Source: Cutibacterium avidum ATCC 25577
GTDB lineage: Bacteria; Actinomycetota; Actinomycetes; Propionibacteriales; Propionibacteriaceae
DNA length: 64,000 bases
NCBI RefSeq assembly: GCF_000227295.1
Contig: NZ_JH165054.1
Location: 922,948-986,947 of the forward strand
Direction of reading: 5' to 3'
The translations under genes were made by a program, and so were the position numbers. Below are positions 1 through 8,980 of this stretch, piece by piece. How positions within the stretch are numbered: position 1 is the stretch's first letter; each line of letters begins with the position of its first letter. A model generated the notes under the pieces. The model did not search any database, had not been told where the DNA came from, and saw only the letters and a list, made by a program, of their open reading frames with translations.

Positions 1-24
1 GGCAACGCTCGGAAGGAACATCAC

Positions 25-1068
25 ATGACCAACACCTCGACCAACGCCGGGACGGCTCTCAAGCGCACCGTCGCTCTGACCGCTGCGGCCGGACTCGCCG
101 TCATGGGCACCATCGCCGAGGAGGCCCACGCCGCCCCCACCGGTACCCCTGGGGCCCATGCGGAGAAGGCTCCCACCCAGCAGACCAAGAAGGCGCCGAC
201 CAAGCAGGCCAAGCGCGCCACCCCGTACACCACCCAGTTCGCGCAGTCCCGTGCCCACCTCAACGTTCGTTCTGGACGTGGCACCGCGTACAAGCGTCAC
301 GGTCTCATCCACCCCGGCGACCGTCTCCTCATCGTTGGCAAGGACGTCCAGGGCTGGACCCCCGTCAACTACCGCGGCAAGACCTCCTGGGTCGCCACCC
401 GCTACATCAACAAGGTCACCCGCCCGGTCGGCATCTTCGCCCAGCGAGGCGACCACAATGCCCGCACCAAGGCTGTTCAGCGCGACCTTTCGACCCTCAG
501 CTACTTCCCGGGCAAGTGGGTCGGACTGCCTTACGGCCCATCCACCACCAACGCCGTCAAGGTGTTCCAGAAGGCCAATGCTCTCAAGCAGACCGGCGTC
601 ACCGACGCCGTCACCATGAGCCTGCTGCGCTCGAAGGCCAGCTACAAGCGCGCCGCCGAGGCCGAGAAGGCAGCTCAGAAGAAGGCCGCCGCTCCGGAGC
701 CGACGCAGCGTCACTCCGAGGAGTCCTCGCGCACCTCCCGTTCCTCCGAGCGCTCGGACCGTAGCGCCGCCGACGTCTCCACCAGTGGCGTCGCCGGAAG
801 CTGCGGGGCCTCCTTCTACACCGATTCGCAGACCGCCTCCGGTGAGCCCTTCAGCTCCTCGGCCATGACGGCTGCCTCCAAGACCTACTCCTTCGGCACC
901 CGCCTCAAGGTGACCAACAGGGCCAACGGACGCTCTACCGTCGTGCGCATCAATGACCGTGGACCCTACGTCTCCGGTCGCTGCCTCGACCTGACTCCGG
1001 CCGCCTTCAACCAGATCTCGTCGCCCAGCGCTGGCGTTGCCGACGTCACCTACGAGAAGGTCTCCTGA
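25..1068 (+). CDS. Secreted SH3 / peptidoglycan-binding / RlpA-like double-psi beta-barrel protein
   Basis: 347 residues. A signal peptide covers about residues 1-36, with a likely cut after AHA. A bacterial SH3 domain (about 75-135, LNVRSGRGTAYKRHG) is followed by a peptidoglycan_binding_1-like domain (about 142-205, KAVQRDLSTL and AVKVFQKAN). A Ser/Glu/Lys-rich linker leads to a C-terminal RlpA-type double-psi beta-barrel (about 257-345, with the family motifs ASFYTD and RINDRGPY). RlpA barrels bind or cleave denuded glycan strands in peptidoglycan, so a wall-bound or secreted hydrolase is likely; activity is inferred. The ATG has a GGAAGGA ribosome site 8 bases upstream at the window edge. 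A perfect 16-bp hairpin follows the stop. It has no lipobox, so it is secreted rather than a lipoprotein. Confidence 0.88.
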   Translation: MTNTSTNAGTALKRTVALTAAAGLAVMGTIAEEAHAAPTGTPGAHAEKAPTQQTKKAPTKQAKRATPYTTQFAQSRAHLNVRSGRGTAYKRHGLIHPGDRLLIVGKDVQGWTPVNYRGKTSWVATRYINKVTRPVGIFAQRGDHNARTKAVQRDLSTLSYFPGKWVGLPYGPSTTNAVKVFQKANALKQTGVTDAVTMSLLRSKASYKRAAEAEKAAQKKAAAPEPTQRHSEESSRTSRSSERSDRSAADVSTSGVAGSCGASFYTDSQTASGEPFSSSAMTAASKTYSFGTRLKVTNRANGRSTVVRINDRGPYVSGRCLDLTPAAFNQISSPSAGVADVTYEKVS

Positions 1069-1093
1069 GCTCACCAGACATCGATCATGACAG

Positions 1094-1130
1094 CGTCAGC
1101 CCCCGATCCACTGCGGATCGGGGGCTGACG
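1094..1130. terminator. Bidirectional terminator between convergent genes
   Basis: Perfect 16-bp inverted repeat (1094-1109 and 1115-1130, 5-base loop) 26 bases after the RlpA-like gene stop and before the minus-strand PRC-barrel gene end. Confidence 0.8.
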
Positions 1131-1178
1131 TCATGTTCAAGACTTCTCAGGCCAGGCCAAAGATCTCTGGCCCAGGAA

Positions 1179-2057
1179 TCAACCGGCAGGAGCCTCCGGG
1201 CCGTCGTTGAACCACCAGGTGGCCTGTCCGGGAACTCCGGCCTTCTTGGCCTCCTCCGGTGCCTCGACCTTGTCGAGCTCGTGGACATTGCCCTCGGCAT
1301 CCTCCCAGCACACCACCTCGCGGCGCACCGGGATCTGCACGGTCACCAGATCAGTGACGACGTAGCGGCGCAGCTTGGCACCAGCCGGCAGACCCATGGC
1401 GGGCACGGGCTCGGCGACCGGGAGAACCTCATCATCAGAGTGTTCCTCGGAGTGATCATCGCTGAGCGCCTCAGGACGGTTCTCGTCGTCCTCCTCGCCA
1501 TCCTCAGCAACCGGGAAGCCCACGTTGTCCTCGTCACGGGGAGCCGCCGGAACGATGACCGGAGTGACGGTGGTGTCCTTGCCGACCTCGTTATCGTCGA
1601 CGGGCTGGGTCTCGCCGACCTCCTCGGGGGAGTCGTCGTCAACCTCTGCGGCGTCGACGATGTCAGGATCGCTGTCGGCACCGCGTCCTGGCTGGGCAAT
1701 GATGATGTCGTCATCATCGATCTCCAGTCCGGAACGACGAGCGGGCTCCATGCCGTAGTGGCCGTAGACCTCGGCCTCACGGTCACGCGAGAGATCGTCC
1801 TCCTCGGACGCCTCAGGGGCGGTCTCGATGATGTCGCGGTTGAACGGCACACTGACGTGGCTCGTGGAGTAATCGGCGCCGCGTACCGGAATGAAGTGCT
1901 CGTGGCCCTCCGAAAGCACGGTCACGAAAGTCACGGCACCGGTGACCTCGTCGGCAAAGATCTGCTGGATCGTCCCGACCTTCTCACCATCCGGTCCGAC
2001 GACCTCGGCGTCGAACAGTCCGGGGATGTCCTTGGGATCCATGGCGCTGATGTCCAT
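1179..2057 (-). CDS. PRC-barrel domain protein with C-terminal DUF2382-like segment
   Basis: 292 residues. Residues about 8-90 form a PRC-barrel (DAEVVGPDGEKVGTIQQIF). A long acidic, low-complexity linker follows, rich in D, E and S. A short C-terminal block (RRYVVTDLVTVQIPVRREVV) resembles the DUF2382 repeat common in actinobacterial stress proteins. The start was set at the ATG at 2057 because a GAGAGGT ribosome site lies just upstream; longer in-frame starts lack one. PRC-barrels are found in ribosome maturation and photosynthetic proteins, but in these stand-alone actinobacterial proteins no activity is established. A second PRC/DUF2382 protein is encoded at 38591-39514. Confidence 0.82.
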   Translation of the reverse strand: MDISAMDPKDIPGLFDAEVVGPDGEKVGTIQQIFADEVTGAVTFVTVLSEGHEHFIPVRGADYSTSHVSVPFNRDIIETAPEASEEDDLSRDREAEVYGHYGMEPARRSGLEIDDDDIIIAQPGRGADSDPDIVDAAEVDDDSPEEVGETQPVDDNEVGKDTTVTPVIVPAAPRDEDNVGFPVAEDGEEDDENRPEALSDDHSEEHSDDEVLPVAEPVPAMGLPAGAKLRRYVVTDLVTVQIPVRREVVCWEDAEGNVHELDKVEAPEEAKKAGVPGQATWWFNDGPEAPAG

Positions 2058-2257
2058 GTATCGACCTCTCGCTAGGGGGCTGGAACGTACGCGCATACAC
2101 GCACTCTTCGCTTCAGCTTTTCACAGTGCAGGCGCCAACTGGCGCAATGCATCCGGGCGCGTCTCGAACTGAGCACCTGGCCGGATCGGGTCGACATGCC
2201 TTGGCCTGAGGATCAGAGCTCGTCAAGCCAATGGTCTGACGATCAGCAGTCCGAGAG

Positions 2258-3427
2258 TCAACGGTCGTTGATCGCGCTGACCATCCGGTCGACGGCCTCC
2301 TCGAGCAGATAGCGTGGGGTGGCGAAATTGATACGTGCGTGCCCCTCACCCCCGGGGCCGAAGGTGGGACCGTCATTGAGACGGATACGGGCGTGACGCA
2401 GCAGCCACTCCCCTGGCGAGGCCGGAAGCTCGTAGGCGGAGAAGTCGAGCCAGCCCAGGTAGGTGCCTTCCGGAATCCGGTAGGACACTCCCGGCAGCTG
2501 ATCGGCCAAGGTTTCCGACAGCCACACCGCGTTGTCATGGATGTAGCAGTTGGCGGCATCCAACCATTCCTGACCGGAGTCGAAGGCGGCCTTGTTGGCA
2601 GCCATGCCGATCGTGGTGGCCCCTTCGGCGTCGAGCGGATGGACCTTCTGATCCCACAGCTTGGCCTGCTCATCGGTGAAGAGGGAGATGAAGGCCGTCA
2701 TGAGCCCGGGGATATTAAACGACTTCGACGCCGAGGACACCAGCACCGAGTGAGCGGCCGCTTGCTCGCTGATGCTGGCGTAGGGCACCGAGGCCTTGCG
2801 CTTCTCGCAGACCGGGACGAGAGGTCCATGGATCTCGTCGGAGATGACGAACCCGTGGTGACGCTCGACGACCTCGGCCAGTCCGCGCAGCTCGTCCGCA
2901 GTGAAGACGCGACCCAGCGGGTTGTAGGGCTGGCAGAGGATGATCGACCCGGCACCCTTGGTGAAGGCCGCGTCGATGCCGTCAAGGTCGAGGGTCCAGC
3001 CCAGGTCGGAGTCGACCATCGGCACCGAGATGATCTCGCGTCCTTCCAGTCCCGGCACCTTCCAGAACGGCATGTATGCCGGGGAAGGGACGATCACGGG
3101 GCTTCCGGGAGCGCTATAGGTGCGGATGGCCAGCTGGACTCCGGACAGGACATTGCGCAGATAACGCACCTTGAGCGGATCGACCGTCAGGCCCTGGACC
3201 TTCTTCGCCCATGCCGCCCATGAGTGCCGCAGTCCGTTGTCGCGCGGATATCCGTAGGCGTGCTTCGCAACCATGTCCTCGATGGCCTGCTGGATGGGCG
3301 GGGCAACCCGGAAGTCCATCTCGGCCACCCACAGCGGGATGACCCCCTCGGCGACGTCTTCCCACCTGGCCGTTCCGCGTGAACGCAACCACTCGACAGT
3401 AGGGCTGTCGAAGTCGAAACCAGTCAT
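2258..3427 (-). CDS. MalY/PatB-type PLP aminotransferase family C-S lyase
   Basis: 389 residues, normal length for the MalY/PatB subgroup of fold-type I PLP enzymes, which act as cystathionine beta-lyases and sometimes as regulators. The PLP lysine is K235 in SSASKSFNIPG and the pyridine-binding aspartate is D197 in ISDEIHG. The N-terminal RWEDV/PLWVAEMDF signature is typical. Expected reaction: beta-elimination of cystathionine or cysteine to pyruvate, ammonia and a thiol, in the cytoplasm. The start at 3427 is preceded by GGAAGGAC; the longer frame upstream is proline/arginine-rich and unlikely to be coding. Whether it is a methionine-synthesis enzyme or a general cysteine desulfhydrase cannot be decided from sequence. 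Confidence 0.86.
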   Translation of the reverse strand: MTGFDFDSPTVEWLRSRGTARWEDVAEGVIPLWVAEMDFRVAPPIQQAIEDMVAKHAYGYPRDNGLRHSWAAWAKKVQGLTVDPLKVRYLRNVLSGVQLAIRTYSAPGSPVIVPSPAYMPFWKVPGLEGREIISVPMVDSDLGWTLDLDGIDAAFTKGAGSIILCQPYNPLGRVFTADELRGLAEVVERHHGFVISDEIHGPLVPVCEKRKASVPYASISEQAAAHSVLVSSASKSFNIPGLMTAFISLFTDEQAKLWDQKVHPLDAEGATTIGMAANKAAFDSGQEWLDAANCYIHDNAVWLSETLADQLPGVSYRIPEGTYLGWLDFSAYELPASPGEWLLRHARIRLNDGPTFGPGGEGHARINFATPRYLLEEAVDRMVSAINDR

Positions 3428-3599
3428 TGCCGTCCTTCCATAGTCCTCGACCGGGGCGTTGCCCCGGTGCAACGCCCGTTCACCGGGCATGTGGCTGCAG
3501 GTCGGTGACATGAAACCACATGCCCTTTCGTCTCAGCTTGTCACACACCACCGGGCACGTCTGCCGGGATTGCCGTCGAGAAGCTTGTAGGATCGTCGT

Positions 3600-3893
3600 G
3601 TGATCTTCAAACGTGTCGGTGACTCCCGCCCATACCCTGACCACGGGTACACGCAGAAGCAGTGGTCCCAGCTGGCGCCCGTGCAGGTGCGCTTGGACCA
3701 GCTCGTCACGACGAAGAGCAACCTTGACCTGGCCAACCTTCTCGAAGACGACTCCACCTTCTACGGGGACCTCTTCGCCCACGTCGTGGCCTGGCACGGC
3801 GACCTCTACCTTGAGGACGGCCTGCACCGCGCGCTTCGTGCTGCCCTTCAGCAGCGTCAAACCCTCCATGCCCGTGTCCTCGAACTGGACTGA
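3600..3893 (+). CDS. Small conserved actinobacterial protein (VapB-annotated family)
   Basis: 97 residues, beginning MIFKRVGDSRPYPDHG and containing LEDDSTFYGDLF and LYLEDGLHRALRAALQQR. This family is strongly conserved in actinobacteria, nearly always directly upstream of a LytR_C membrane protein, as here (stop to next ATG 9 bases). Databases often label it a VapB-type antitoxin, but no toxin is adjacent and the conservation suggests a housekeeping role. The GTG at 3600 lies six bases after a TAGGAT hexamer (3588-3593) with no ribosome site, which indicates a leaderless mRNA. The function is unknown. Confidence 0.82.
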   Translation: MIFKRVGDSRPYPDHGYTQKQWSQLAPVQVRLDQLVTTKSNLDLANLLEDDSTFYGDLFAHVVAWHGDLYLEDGLHRALRAALQQRQTLHARVLELD

Positions 3894-3902
3894 TGCCCCG
3901 TC

Positions 3903-4451
3903 ATGACTCCTGATGAACGTCGCCACTATCTGAGGATGGCAGGCACCCCGATCACCCTGCTGGCCCTCGTCATCCTCATCGCGGTGGCCATCCGCGCCGG
4001 GTGGAAGGCCGTCAGTGCCCCCGTTCCCCCGCCACCGATCACCCCTTGCGTCAATCAGGACGTCAAGGGCACATTGACGACGAAGGATGTCACGGTCTCG
4101 GTGTACAATTCCGGCCACACCCGCGGGCTGGCGAGCAGCGTGTCGAAGCAGCTTGCCAACGTTGGGTTCGTCATTGATTCGGTGGCCAACCGTGAGCCCA
4201 TGGTCAAGGGGGTGACGGTCATCGGCCACAACGCCAAGGATCCTGAGGTGAAGCTGGTTGCCGGCTACTTCCCGGCAGCAGTGCTGAAGTCGGATCCCAA
4301 ACGCGTCGACCATGAGGTTGAAGTGGTGCTCGGCGATCGTGACCCGAACTTCAAGACGAATGCACCGAAGTTCGTGAAGGTTGGTGGGCCCGTGTGCCTG
4401 CCGTCACCGTCACCGACCCCATCGATGCTGGCGACGCCGGGGGAAAAGTAG
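3903..4451 (+). CDS. LytR C-terminal (LytR_C) domain membrane protein
   Basis: 182 residues. One transmembrane helix (about residues 16-34) follows a short cytoplasmic N-terminus. The extracytoplasmic part carries the LytR_C fold: VTVSVYNSGHTRGLASSV matches the typical V.V.N...GLA pattern, and a second half reads KLVAGYFPAAVL. A Ser/Pro/Thr tail ends the protein. LytR_C domains occur at the end of LCP ligases or alone, as here, and are linked to cell-wall polymer attachment. It forms an operon with the preceding 97-residue protein. Function is inferred from the domain only. Confidence 0.84.
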   Translation: MTPDERRHYLRMAGTPITLLALVILIAVAIRAGWKAVSAPVPPPPITPCVNQDVKGTLTTKDVTVSVYNSGHTRGLASSVSKQLANVGFVIDSVANREPMVKGVTVIGHNAKDPEVKLVAGYFPAAVLKSDPKRVDHEVEVVLGDRDPNFKTNAPKFVKVGGPVCLPSPSPTPSMLATPGEK

Positions 4452-4471
4452 TCCTGACCATCAACCCTGTC

Positions 4472-4503
4472 AAGGCCATGGATCCATGTGCATCCGTGGC
4501 CTT
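4472..4503. terminator. Bidirectional terminator
   Basis: 12-bp inverted repeat (4472-4483 and 4492-4503, one G-U pair, 8-base loop) between the convergent LytR_C and antiporter genes. Confidence 0.65.
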
Positions 4504-4548
4504 CTCAGTGGGTTCTGGTCAGCTTGTCCAGCGACGCCGTCCGCGTGG

Positions 4549-6051
4549 TTATTCGGCCTGAATGCGTAGCCCGTGCCAGCGCGCCAACCGGCCTCCCCGG
4601 CCTATCTCGGTCAGCCTCTCGACAACGTACCGCCGTTGCCCCTGGGGGACGACGATGAGCAGCTCGTCACCTTGCTGCAGCTTGGTCTCCGCGCGCGGAG
4701 CAAAGGAACGGTCGCCACGGATGATGAGCGAGACGACGCAGTTACGCGGCAGCCGCAGCTCGCGGACCGTCACCCCGGACAGTCTCGATCCCTCGGGAAC
4801 GTCAGCCTGCAGGAGGTCGGCAGCGATCTCGTCAAGGGGCGCAACCTCGATCGTCACGTCCTTGGCCATCTGCGGATCGACGACGCCGAGGAGCTTCGCC
4901 GCGCCCGGCAGGGTCGGGCCCTGGATACAGGTGAAGACGACGACGAGCACCAGGATGACGTCGAAGAACTTGTCGGCGCGCTCCATGTGGGACGCCATCG
5001 GGATCGTCGCCAAAATGATCGGCACAGCCCCGCGCAGACCGGCCCAGGACAGGAAGAACCGCTCGTTGCGGCGGAACCCGAACCATGTCGTACAGGCGAG
5101 GACTGCCAAGGGGCGCGCGACAAAGGTCAACAGCAGGCCGGCAGCAACACCGGAGCCAACGGAGACCCAGGTGAGACGGTCGGGGTTGGCCAGCAGACCG
5201 AGCATGACGAACAGGCCGATCTGACAGATCCAGCCGATGCCCTCAGAGAAGGATCGGGTGGTGTGCTGATAGGGCAGGTCGCCATTGCCAATCATGACGG
5301 AGGCGACGTAAACCGCGGCGAATCCGGACACGCCGATCCACACACCGACACCGTAGGCGGTCACGGCCCACGCCATCGCAGCGATGGCGTAGAGGTTTCC
5401 GGATGGCAGGTTGATGCGTCGCCCGATCCTGACAGCCACCCACCCAACGCCCAGACCGACGCAGATACCACCGATGAGTTCAAGGGCAATGGACCCAAGA
5501 AGAGGGAGTACGCCGATCGTCGACTCCCCAGTTGCGACCCCGGTCAGTGCGATGACGACGAGGACAGTCGGGGCGTCGTTGAGGCCCGACTCAGCCTCGA
5601 GCACGGATCTGAGCCGATTGGGCAGGGAGACCCCCCGAAGCACGGAGAACACGGCAGCAGAGTCAGTCGGGGCGGTGGCCGCGCCGAGAAGGGCTGCAAC
5701 GCTCCAGTGCAGGCCGAGCGCGTAGTGGCCCAGCAGAGCCATGACGCCGAAGGAGACGCCAACCCCGGCGGTCGCCAACAAGGCAGCTGGGCCCAGGGCC
5801 GGTCGGATGTCTTTCCAGTTGGTCGATAATCCACCATCGGCAAGGATGAGCACGAGGGCAGCGAAACCAATGGCGTGTGCGGCACCCAGGTCGTTGAAGT
5901 CAATGCCGAAACCGATGGGGCCAAGCAGCATACCGACCAAGAGGAACAGCAATAGCGCCGGCAGTCCCAGACGGGTGCCGATCCGGGCCGCGAAGGCGGC
6001 CAGCAACACGACGACGGCGCCGATGAACAGGGCGAGGTCAGAGGGTTGCAC
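4549..6051 (-). CDS. CPA1-type potassium/proton (or sodium/proton) antiporter with RCK_C domain
   Basis: 500 residues. About 12-13 hydrophobic helices span residues 5-400, with family motifs such as LGLPALLLFLLVGMLLGP and the ND pair in ESGLNDAPTVL. The C-terminus (about 415-490) is a TrkA_C/RCK_C ligand domain (EVAPLDEIAADLLQADVPEGS...). This is the NhaP2/CvrA-like architecture, which exchanges K+ (or Na+) for H+ across the inner membrane and is often gated by nucleotides such as c-di-AMP. A GTG at 6051 is the best start. It is transcribed convergent to the LytR_C gene. The ion specificity is not visible. A second, larger CPA antiporter is at 31895-34066. Confidence 0.88.
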   Translation of the reverse strand: MQPSDLALFIGAVVVLLAAFAARIGTRLGLPALLLFLLVGMLLGPIGFGIDFNDLGAAHAIGFAALVLILADGGLSTNWKDIRPALGPAALLATAGVGVSFGVMALLGHYALGLHWSVAALLGAATAPTDSAAVFSVLRGVSLPNRLRSVLEAESGLNDAPTVLVVIALTGVATGESTIGVLPLLGSIALELIGGICVGLGVGWVAVRIGRRINLPSGNLYAIAAMAWAVTAYGVGVWIGVSGFAAVYVASVMIGNGDLPYQHTTRSFSEGIGWICQIGLFVMLGLLANPDRLTWVSVGSGVAAGLLLTFVARPLAVLACTTWFGFRRNERFFLSWAGLRGAVPIILATIPMASHMERADKFFDVILVLVVVFTCIQGPTLPGAAKLLGVVDPQMAKDVTIEVAPLDEIAADLLQADVPEGSRLSGVTVRELRLPRNCVVSLIIRGDRSFAPRAETKLQQGDELLIVVPQGQRRYVVERLTEIGRGGRLARWHGLRIQAE

Positions 6052-6245
6052 GAGGTCATTATTCCAGCAGGACGACGTCCGTCATGGATCTGGACACCAT
6101 GGGGAACGCCGTCTCGCGAGAAGCGGACATCCGGAGGGGCCGTTGACGGTCGTGAACTCCGGAGGGTACTGCTCGGTGTTGGATTGCTCCCGAAGCCGAC
6201 CGGGGCGGTCTCTCTTTCGGACTATGCCCCAACCCGCTAAACACA

Positions 6246-6277
6246 AGGTCCCGGGAGCCTCCCAGCTCCCGGGACCT
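6246..6277 (-). terminator. Terminator downstream of tRNA-Ser
   Basis: Inverted repeat with a 13-bp stem and a short loop just 3' of the tRNA-Ser gene. The minus-strand transcript then reads into a T-rich stretch. Confidence 0.7.
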
Positions 6278-6283
6278 TCTCGG

Positions 6284-6368
6284 CGGTGACGGAGGGATTT
6301 GAACCCTCGGTAGCTCTCGCTACACCCGCTTTCGAGGCGGGCACTTTCGGCCGCTCAGACACGTCACC
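6284..6368 (-). tRNA. tRNA-Ser(CGA)
   Basis: 85 nt class II tRNA. The acceptor stem GGTGACG/CGTCACC closes it. The anticodon loop reads CTCGAAA (anticodon CGA). A long variable arm and the T-loop TTCAAAT are present. It reads UCG codons. Confidence 0.95.
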
Positions 6369-6446
6369 GTGAGCAAGGGTAGCGAATCCATCACCTCTGG
6401 CCAAAATTCGAGTGTCGGGGACACGACGATCAGGTGTCAGAGCGTG

Positions 6447-7874
6447 TCAGGGGCGGCTGTCCTCGTCCTCACTGCTGACCTCAGCCTCCTCGGCTGCCTC
6501 GACCGCCGGGTCCACCTTCGTGTTCTTGTTGTCGAATCTCTTGGCGACCACGAGTGCCAGCCCGATGTAGAACACCAACAGCCCAGCCATGATGAAGGAC
6601 ATTTGGTAGATCGTCCCGACCATCGAGAGGTCGCTGAGGTTCAGGTAGGTCAGTGGCACGACCGCGTAGATGATCGCGAAGACCAAGGCGATCCCGTTGT
6701 TGCGGGTCACGATGAACATGTTCGAGATCGGCGATGTGACGAAGTTGACGTACAGCCACGGCACCAGAGCCACCGCAATGTCAGCCGACTGCTGGAACTT
6801 CGCGCCCAACAGCCACGGCAGCACCGGCGGGATGAGCACATACAGCAACCCGAAAGGCACGATGCCGACGAGGAACGACCTCACCACCGACTTCTTGACG
6901 GTCTGGTAGAACTTCCCTGCGTCGGAGACCGACAGCTTCTGGAAGAACACCTGGGAGAGTGCCTGGTTGATGACGGACGCCGGCATCTGCATCAACGTCC
7001 AGGCGATGTTGAATCGACCGTAGCCAGCCGTCGAGAACTTCACCATGATGATCATGTTGACGCCCTGCTGCCGGATGGCGTCAACGATGGCGTTCGGAGC
7101 CGTCAGCAGAGGGAGCTGCCGATACTTGCGCATCACCGCACGCATCGGCATGTCGGATTCCTCGATGGCGCGCAGGTCAGGACCCAAACGGCGTCGAAAG
7201 TTGTTGAGCGCCAAGCACTTGCCTAGGAAGGTCGCGATGACCTGACCGAAGGCGGCGGCATTGATGGCACACGAGGTGATACGTCCGACCGCCGTCGTCG
7301 ACTGGCACCACAGCGCGTTGGTGCCGATGATGCCGAACTGCTTGCGTCGGTTCGCCCAGTAATTGACGACGTTGACCTGCGTGTAGGCGAAGACGATCGG
7401 GCCAACCGCCAACAACCACCACCGGGCCTGCGGCTTGCCGAGCAGCCCACTGAGGAATCCGCCCAGGGGAATCATCGACAGCATCGCCAACGTCGAGACG
7501 ACTGCATTGATCCGCGTCGCCAACCGGAGCACCCGTTTGGCCTCGGAGTTGTCCCGCGGCAGCACGATGGCCATTTCGTAGCGCAGGGCTGCAGCAGGGA
7601 TGACGAACTGGGAGACGGCCATGATGGCGCCATAAATGCCCCAGTCAGACGGGTCAATGTGATGGGTGACGTAGAGGGTAGCCAGGGCAGCAATCAACTG
7701 GGCCAGGCCGGTCCCGCTCATGACCTTCGTCACCGAGGCGAGAAACTCATGACTCTGGATGTAGGCGTGAGCGCGTGGGAAGCGCACTCGTTTCTCCTCG
7801 GCCGCCGCGGCATTTCCGGAAGGCGTCTGCTCCCCGGATTCCGACGGCGTCGATTCCGTTGGGGTGTTGGTCAC
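6447..7874 (-). CDS. Polysaccharide flippase / MOP-superfamily oligosaccharide exporter (Wzx-like)
   Basis: 475 residues with about 12 hydrophobic helices. The N-terminal charged leader carries a region reading FLASVTKVMSGTGLAQLIAALA, typical of Polysacc_synt/MVIN-like flippases. Related proteins move lipid-linked oligosaccharides across the inner membrane for capsule or wall polysaccharide synthesis. No glycosyltransferases are adjacent, so the substrate is unknown. The GTG start at 7874 overlaps the tadA stop by four bases (GTGA), which argues for translational coupling; the longer frame upstream runs antisense-like inside tadA and is rejected. The last 30 residues are acidic and soluble. 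Confidence 0.8.
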   Translation of the reverse strand: MTNTPTESTPSESGEQTPSGNAAAAEEKRVRFPRAHAYIQSHEFLASVTKVMSGTGLAQLIAALATLYVTHHIDPSDWGIYGAIMAVSQFVIPAAALRYEMAIVLPRDNSEAKRVLRLATRINAVVSTLAMLSMIPLGGFLSGLLGKPQARWWLLAVGPIVFAYTQVNVVNYWANRRKQFGIIGTNALWCQSTTAVGRITSCAINAAAFGQVIATFLGKCLALNNFRRRLGPDLRAIEESDMPMRAVMRKYRQLPLLTAPNAIVDAIRQQGVNMIIMVKFSTAGYGRFNIAWTLMQMPASVINQALSQVFFQKLSVSDAGKFYQTVKKSVVRSFLVGIVPFGLLYVLIPPVLPWLLGAKFQQSADIAVALVPWLYVNFVTSPISNMFIVTRNNGIALVFAIIYAVVPLTYLNLSDLSMVGTIYQMSFIMAGLLVFYIGLALVVAKRFDNKNTKVDPAVEAAEEAEVSSEDEDSRP

Positions 7875-8353
7875 CCGTCCACGGTACAGGCCCGATGACC
7901 GCCGAAGAATTCGCGCAGCAGGGCGGACGACTCGTCGGCCATGACGCCGGAGACCACTTCGGGACGGTGCGGAAGCCTCGGATCGCGCATGACGTCGAAG
8001 AGGGAACTGACAGCTCCGGCCTTGGGATCGAAGGCTCCGAACACCACCCTCGGGATCCGCGCGGCGATGATCGTCCCGGCGCACATGGTGCACGGTTCCA
8101 GGGTGACGACGAGGGTGCAGTCATCCAGACGCCACCCGTCCCTGGCCTCCGCAGCTCGACGGATGACGAGCACCTCGGCGTGAGCGGTCGGGTCACCGGT
8201 GAGCTCACGCTCGTTGCCCGCCTCGGAGAGGACCTCGCCGTCAGGGCCGAGAATCACCGCACCAATGGGGACGTCACCCCACTGCGCCGCACGACGCGCC
8301 ACGGCGAGGGCCTGGGCCATGGCCTGACGCCAACCCGGCATCGGGCCAGCCAC
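7871..8353 (-). CDS. tadA: tRNA-specific adenosine deaminase TadA
   Basis: 160 residues. The zinc-dependent deaminase signature is complete: H58-A-E60 in PTAHAEV, and P87-C88-T-M-C91 in LEPCTMCAG. TadA converts A34 to inosine in the anticodon of tRNA-Arg(ACG), a tRNA encoded in this window at 17356-17428. The GTG start at 8353 lies 3 bases after the stop of the upstream acidic protein, and an ATG four codons in is an alternative. The gene order acidic partner-tadA-flippase suggests one transcript. The catalytic glutamate and both cysteines are present, so it should be active. Confidence 0.93.
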   Translation of the reverse strand: MAGPMPGWRQAMAQALAVARRAAQWGDVPIGAVILGPDGEVLSEAGNERELTGDPTAHAEVLVIRRAAEARDGWRLDDCTLVVTLEPCTMCAGTIIAARIPRVVFGAFDPKAGAVSSLFDVMRDPRLPHRPEVVSGVMADESSALLREFFGGHRACTVDG

Positions 8354-8356
8354 GGG

Positions 8357-8980
8357 TCAGCGCACCGAGGTGTTGGAGGCCCGCTCGAACTGCGGCCCGA
8401 AGTGAACCCGGGCGGCGATGTCGGCCAGGATCTCGTCGGAGTCCTCGTCGGCCTCGGCGAAGGCCTCCATGTCGAACTCACCCACTCCGGCGTCGGCAAG
8501 CATGTCGCCGTCGCCCATCGTCTCGGGGTCGTCGTCGGGGTCAGGAATGTCCTCGCCCAAGAAGTCAGCGACGTCGCGAGCAATCGGCCAGTCATTGGCC
8601 TGGGTGGAGTCGGACAGGAAGACCTGCACGTTGCGGCCGCGAACCCGGACGATGACGTAGAACTGGTGGTCGATCGAGACCATGCCGACGGCTCCTGCGT
8701 CGCCAGGGAGACGGCGCAGCTGGGTGATGAGCTCGTCGAGATCGTTGGCGAGCATCGGCTCCATGGGGACCGCGGTCCGCTCGCCATCATCGTTGTAGAG
8801 AGCTACGACGAAGTCGATCTCGTCCTCGCCTGCGTCCTCGAGATCATCGTCGTCATAGTCATCGTCATCATCGTCGTCGTAGTCGTCCTCGTCATCGGGC
8901 AACTCGTCGTACTCATCGAGATTGTCGTAGTCATCGACGTCATCGTCGGGAACAAACTCGTCATCGCTGAACCGGGACAT
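8357..8980 (-). CDS. Putative tRNA adenosine deaminase-associated protein, acidic N-terminus
   Basis: 207 residues. The first 60 residues contain an extreme Asp/Glu tract that includes a run of seven aspartates. It is followed by a compact conserved domain (VVALYNDDGERTAVPM... LRRLPGDAGAVGMVSIDHQFYVIVRVRG). This matches the actinobacterial family described as tRNA adenosine deaminase-associated, named because it is almost always beside tadA, as here. No catalytic motif is visible, and a role as partner or chaperone of TadA is inference from gene order. The ATG at 8980 has a perfect AAGGAGGT ribosome site, so longer frames are rejected. Confidence 0.85.
   Translation of the reverse strand: MSRFSDDEFVPDDDVDDYDNLDEYDELPDDEDDYDDDDDDDYDDDDLEDAGEDEIDFVVALYNDDGERTAVPMEPMLANDLDELITQLRRLPGDAGAVGMVSIDHQFYVIVRVRGRNVQVFLSDSTQANDWPIARDVADFLGEDIPDPDDDPETMGDGDMLADAGVGEFDMEAFAEADEDSDEILADIAARVHFGPQFERASNTSVR

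Noticed and set aside
3480-4313. A 277-codon minus-strand frame over the 97-residue protein and LytR_C gene
   Set aside because: The plus-strand genes match conserved families; this frame does not.
3600-4451. A toxin-antitoxin pair
   Set aside because: The 97-residue protein is often annotated VapB, but its neighbour is a LytR_C membrane protein, not a PIN toxin.
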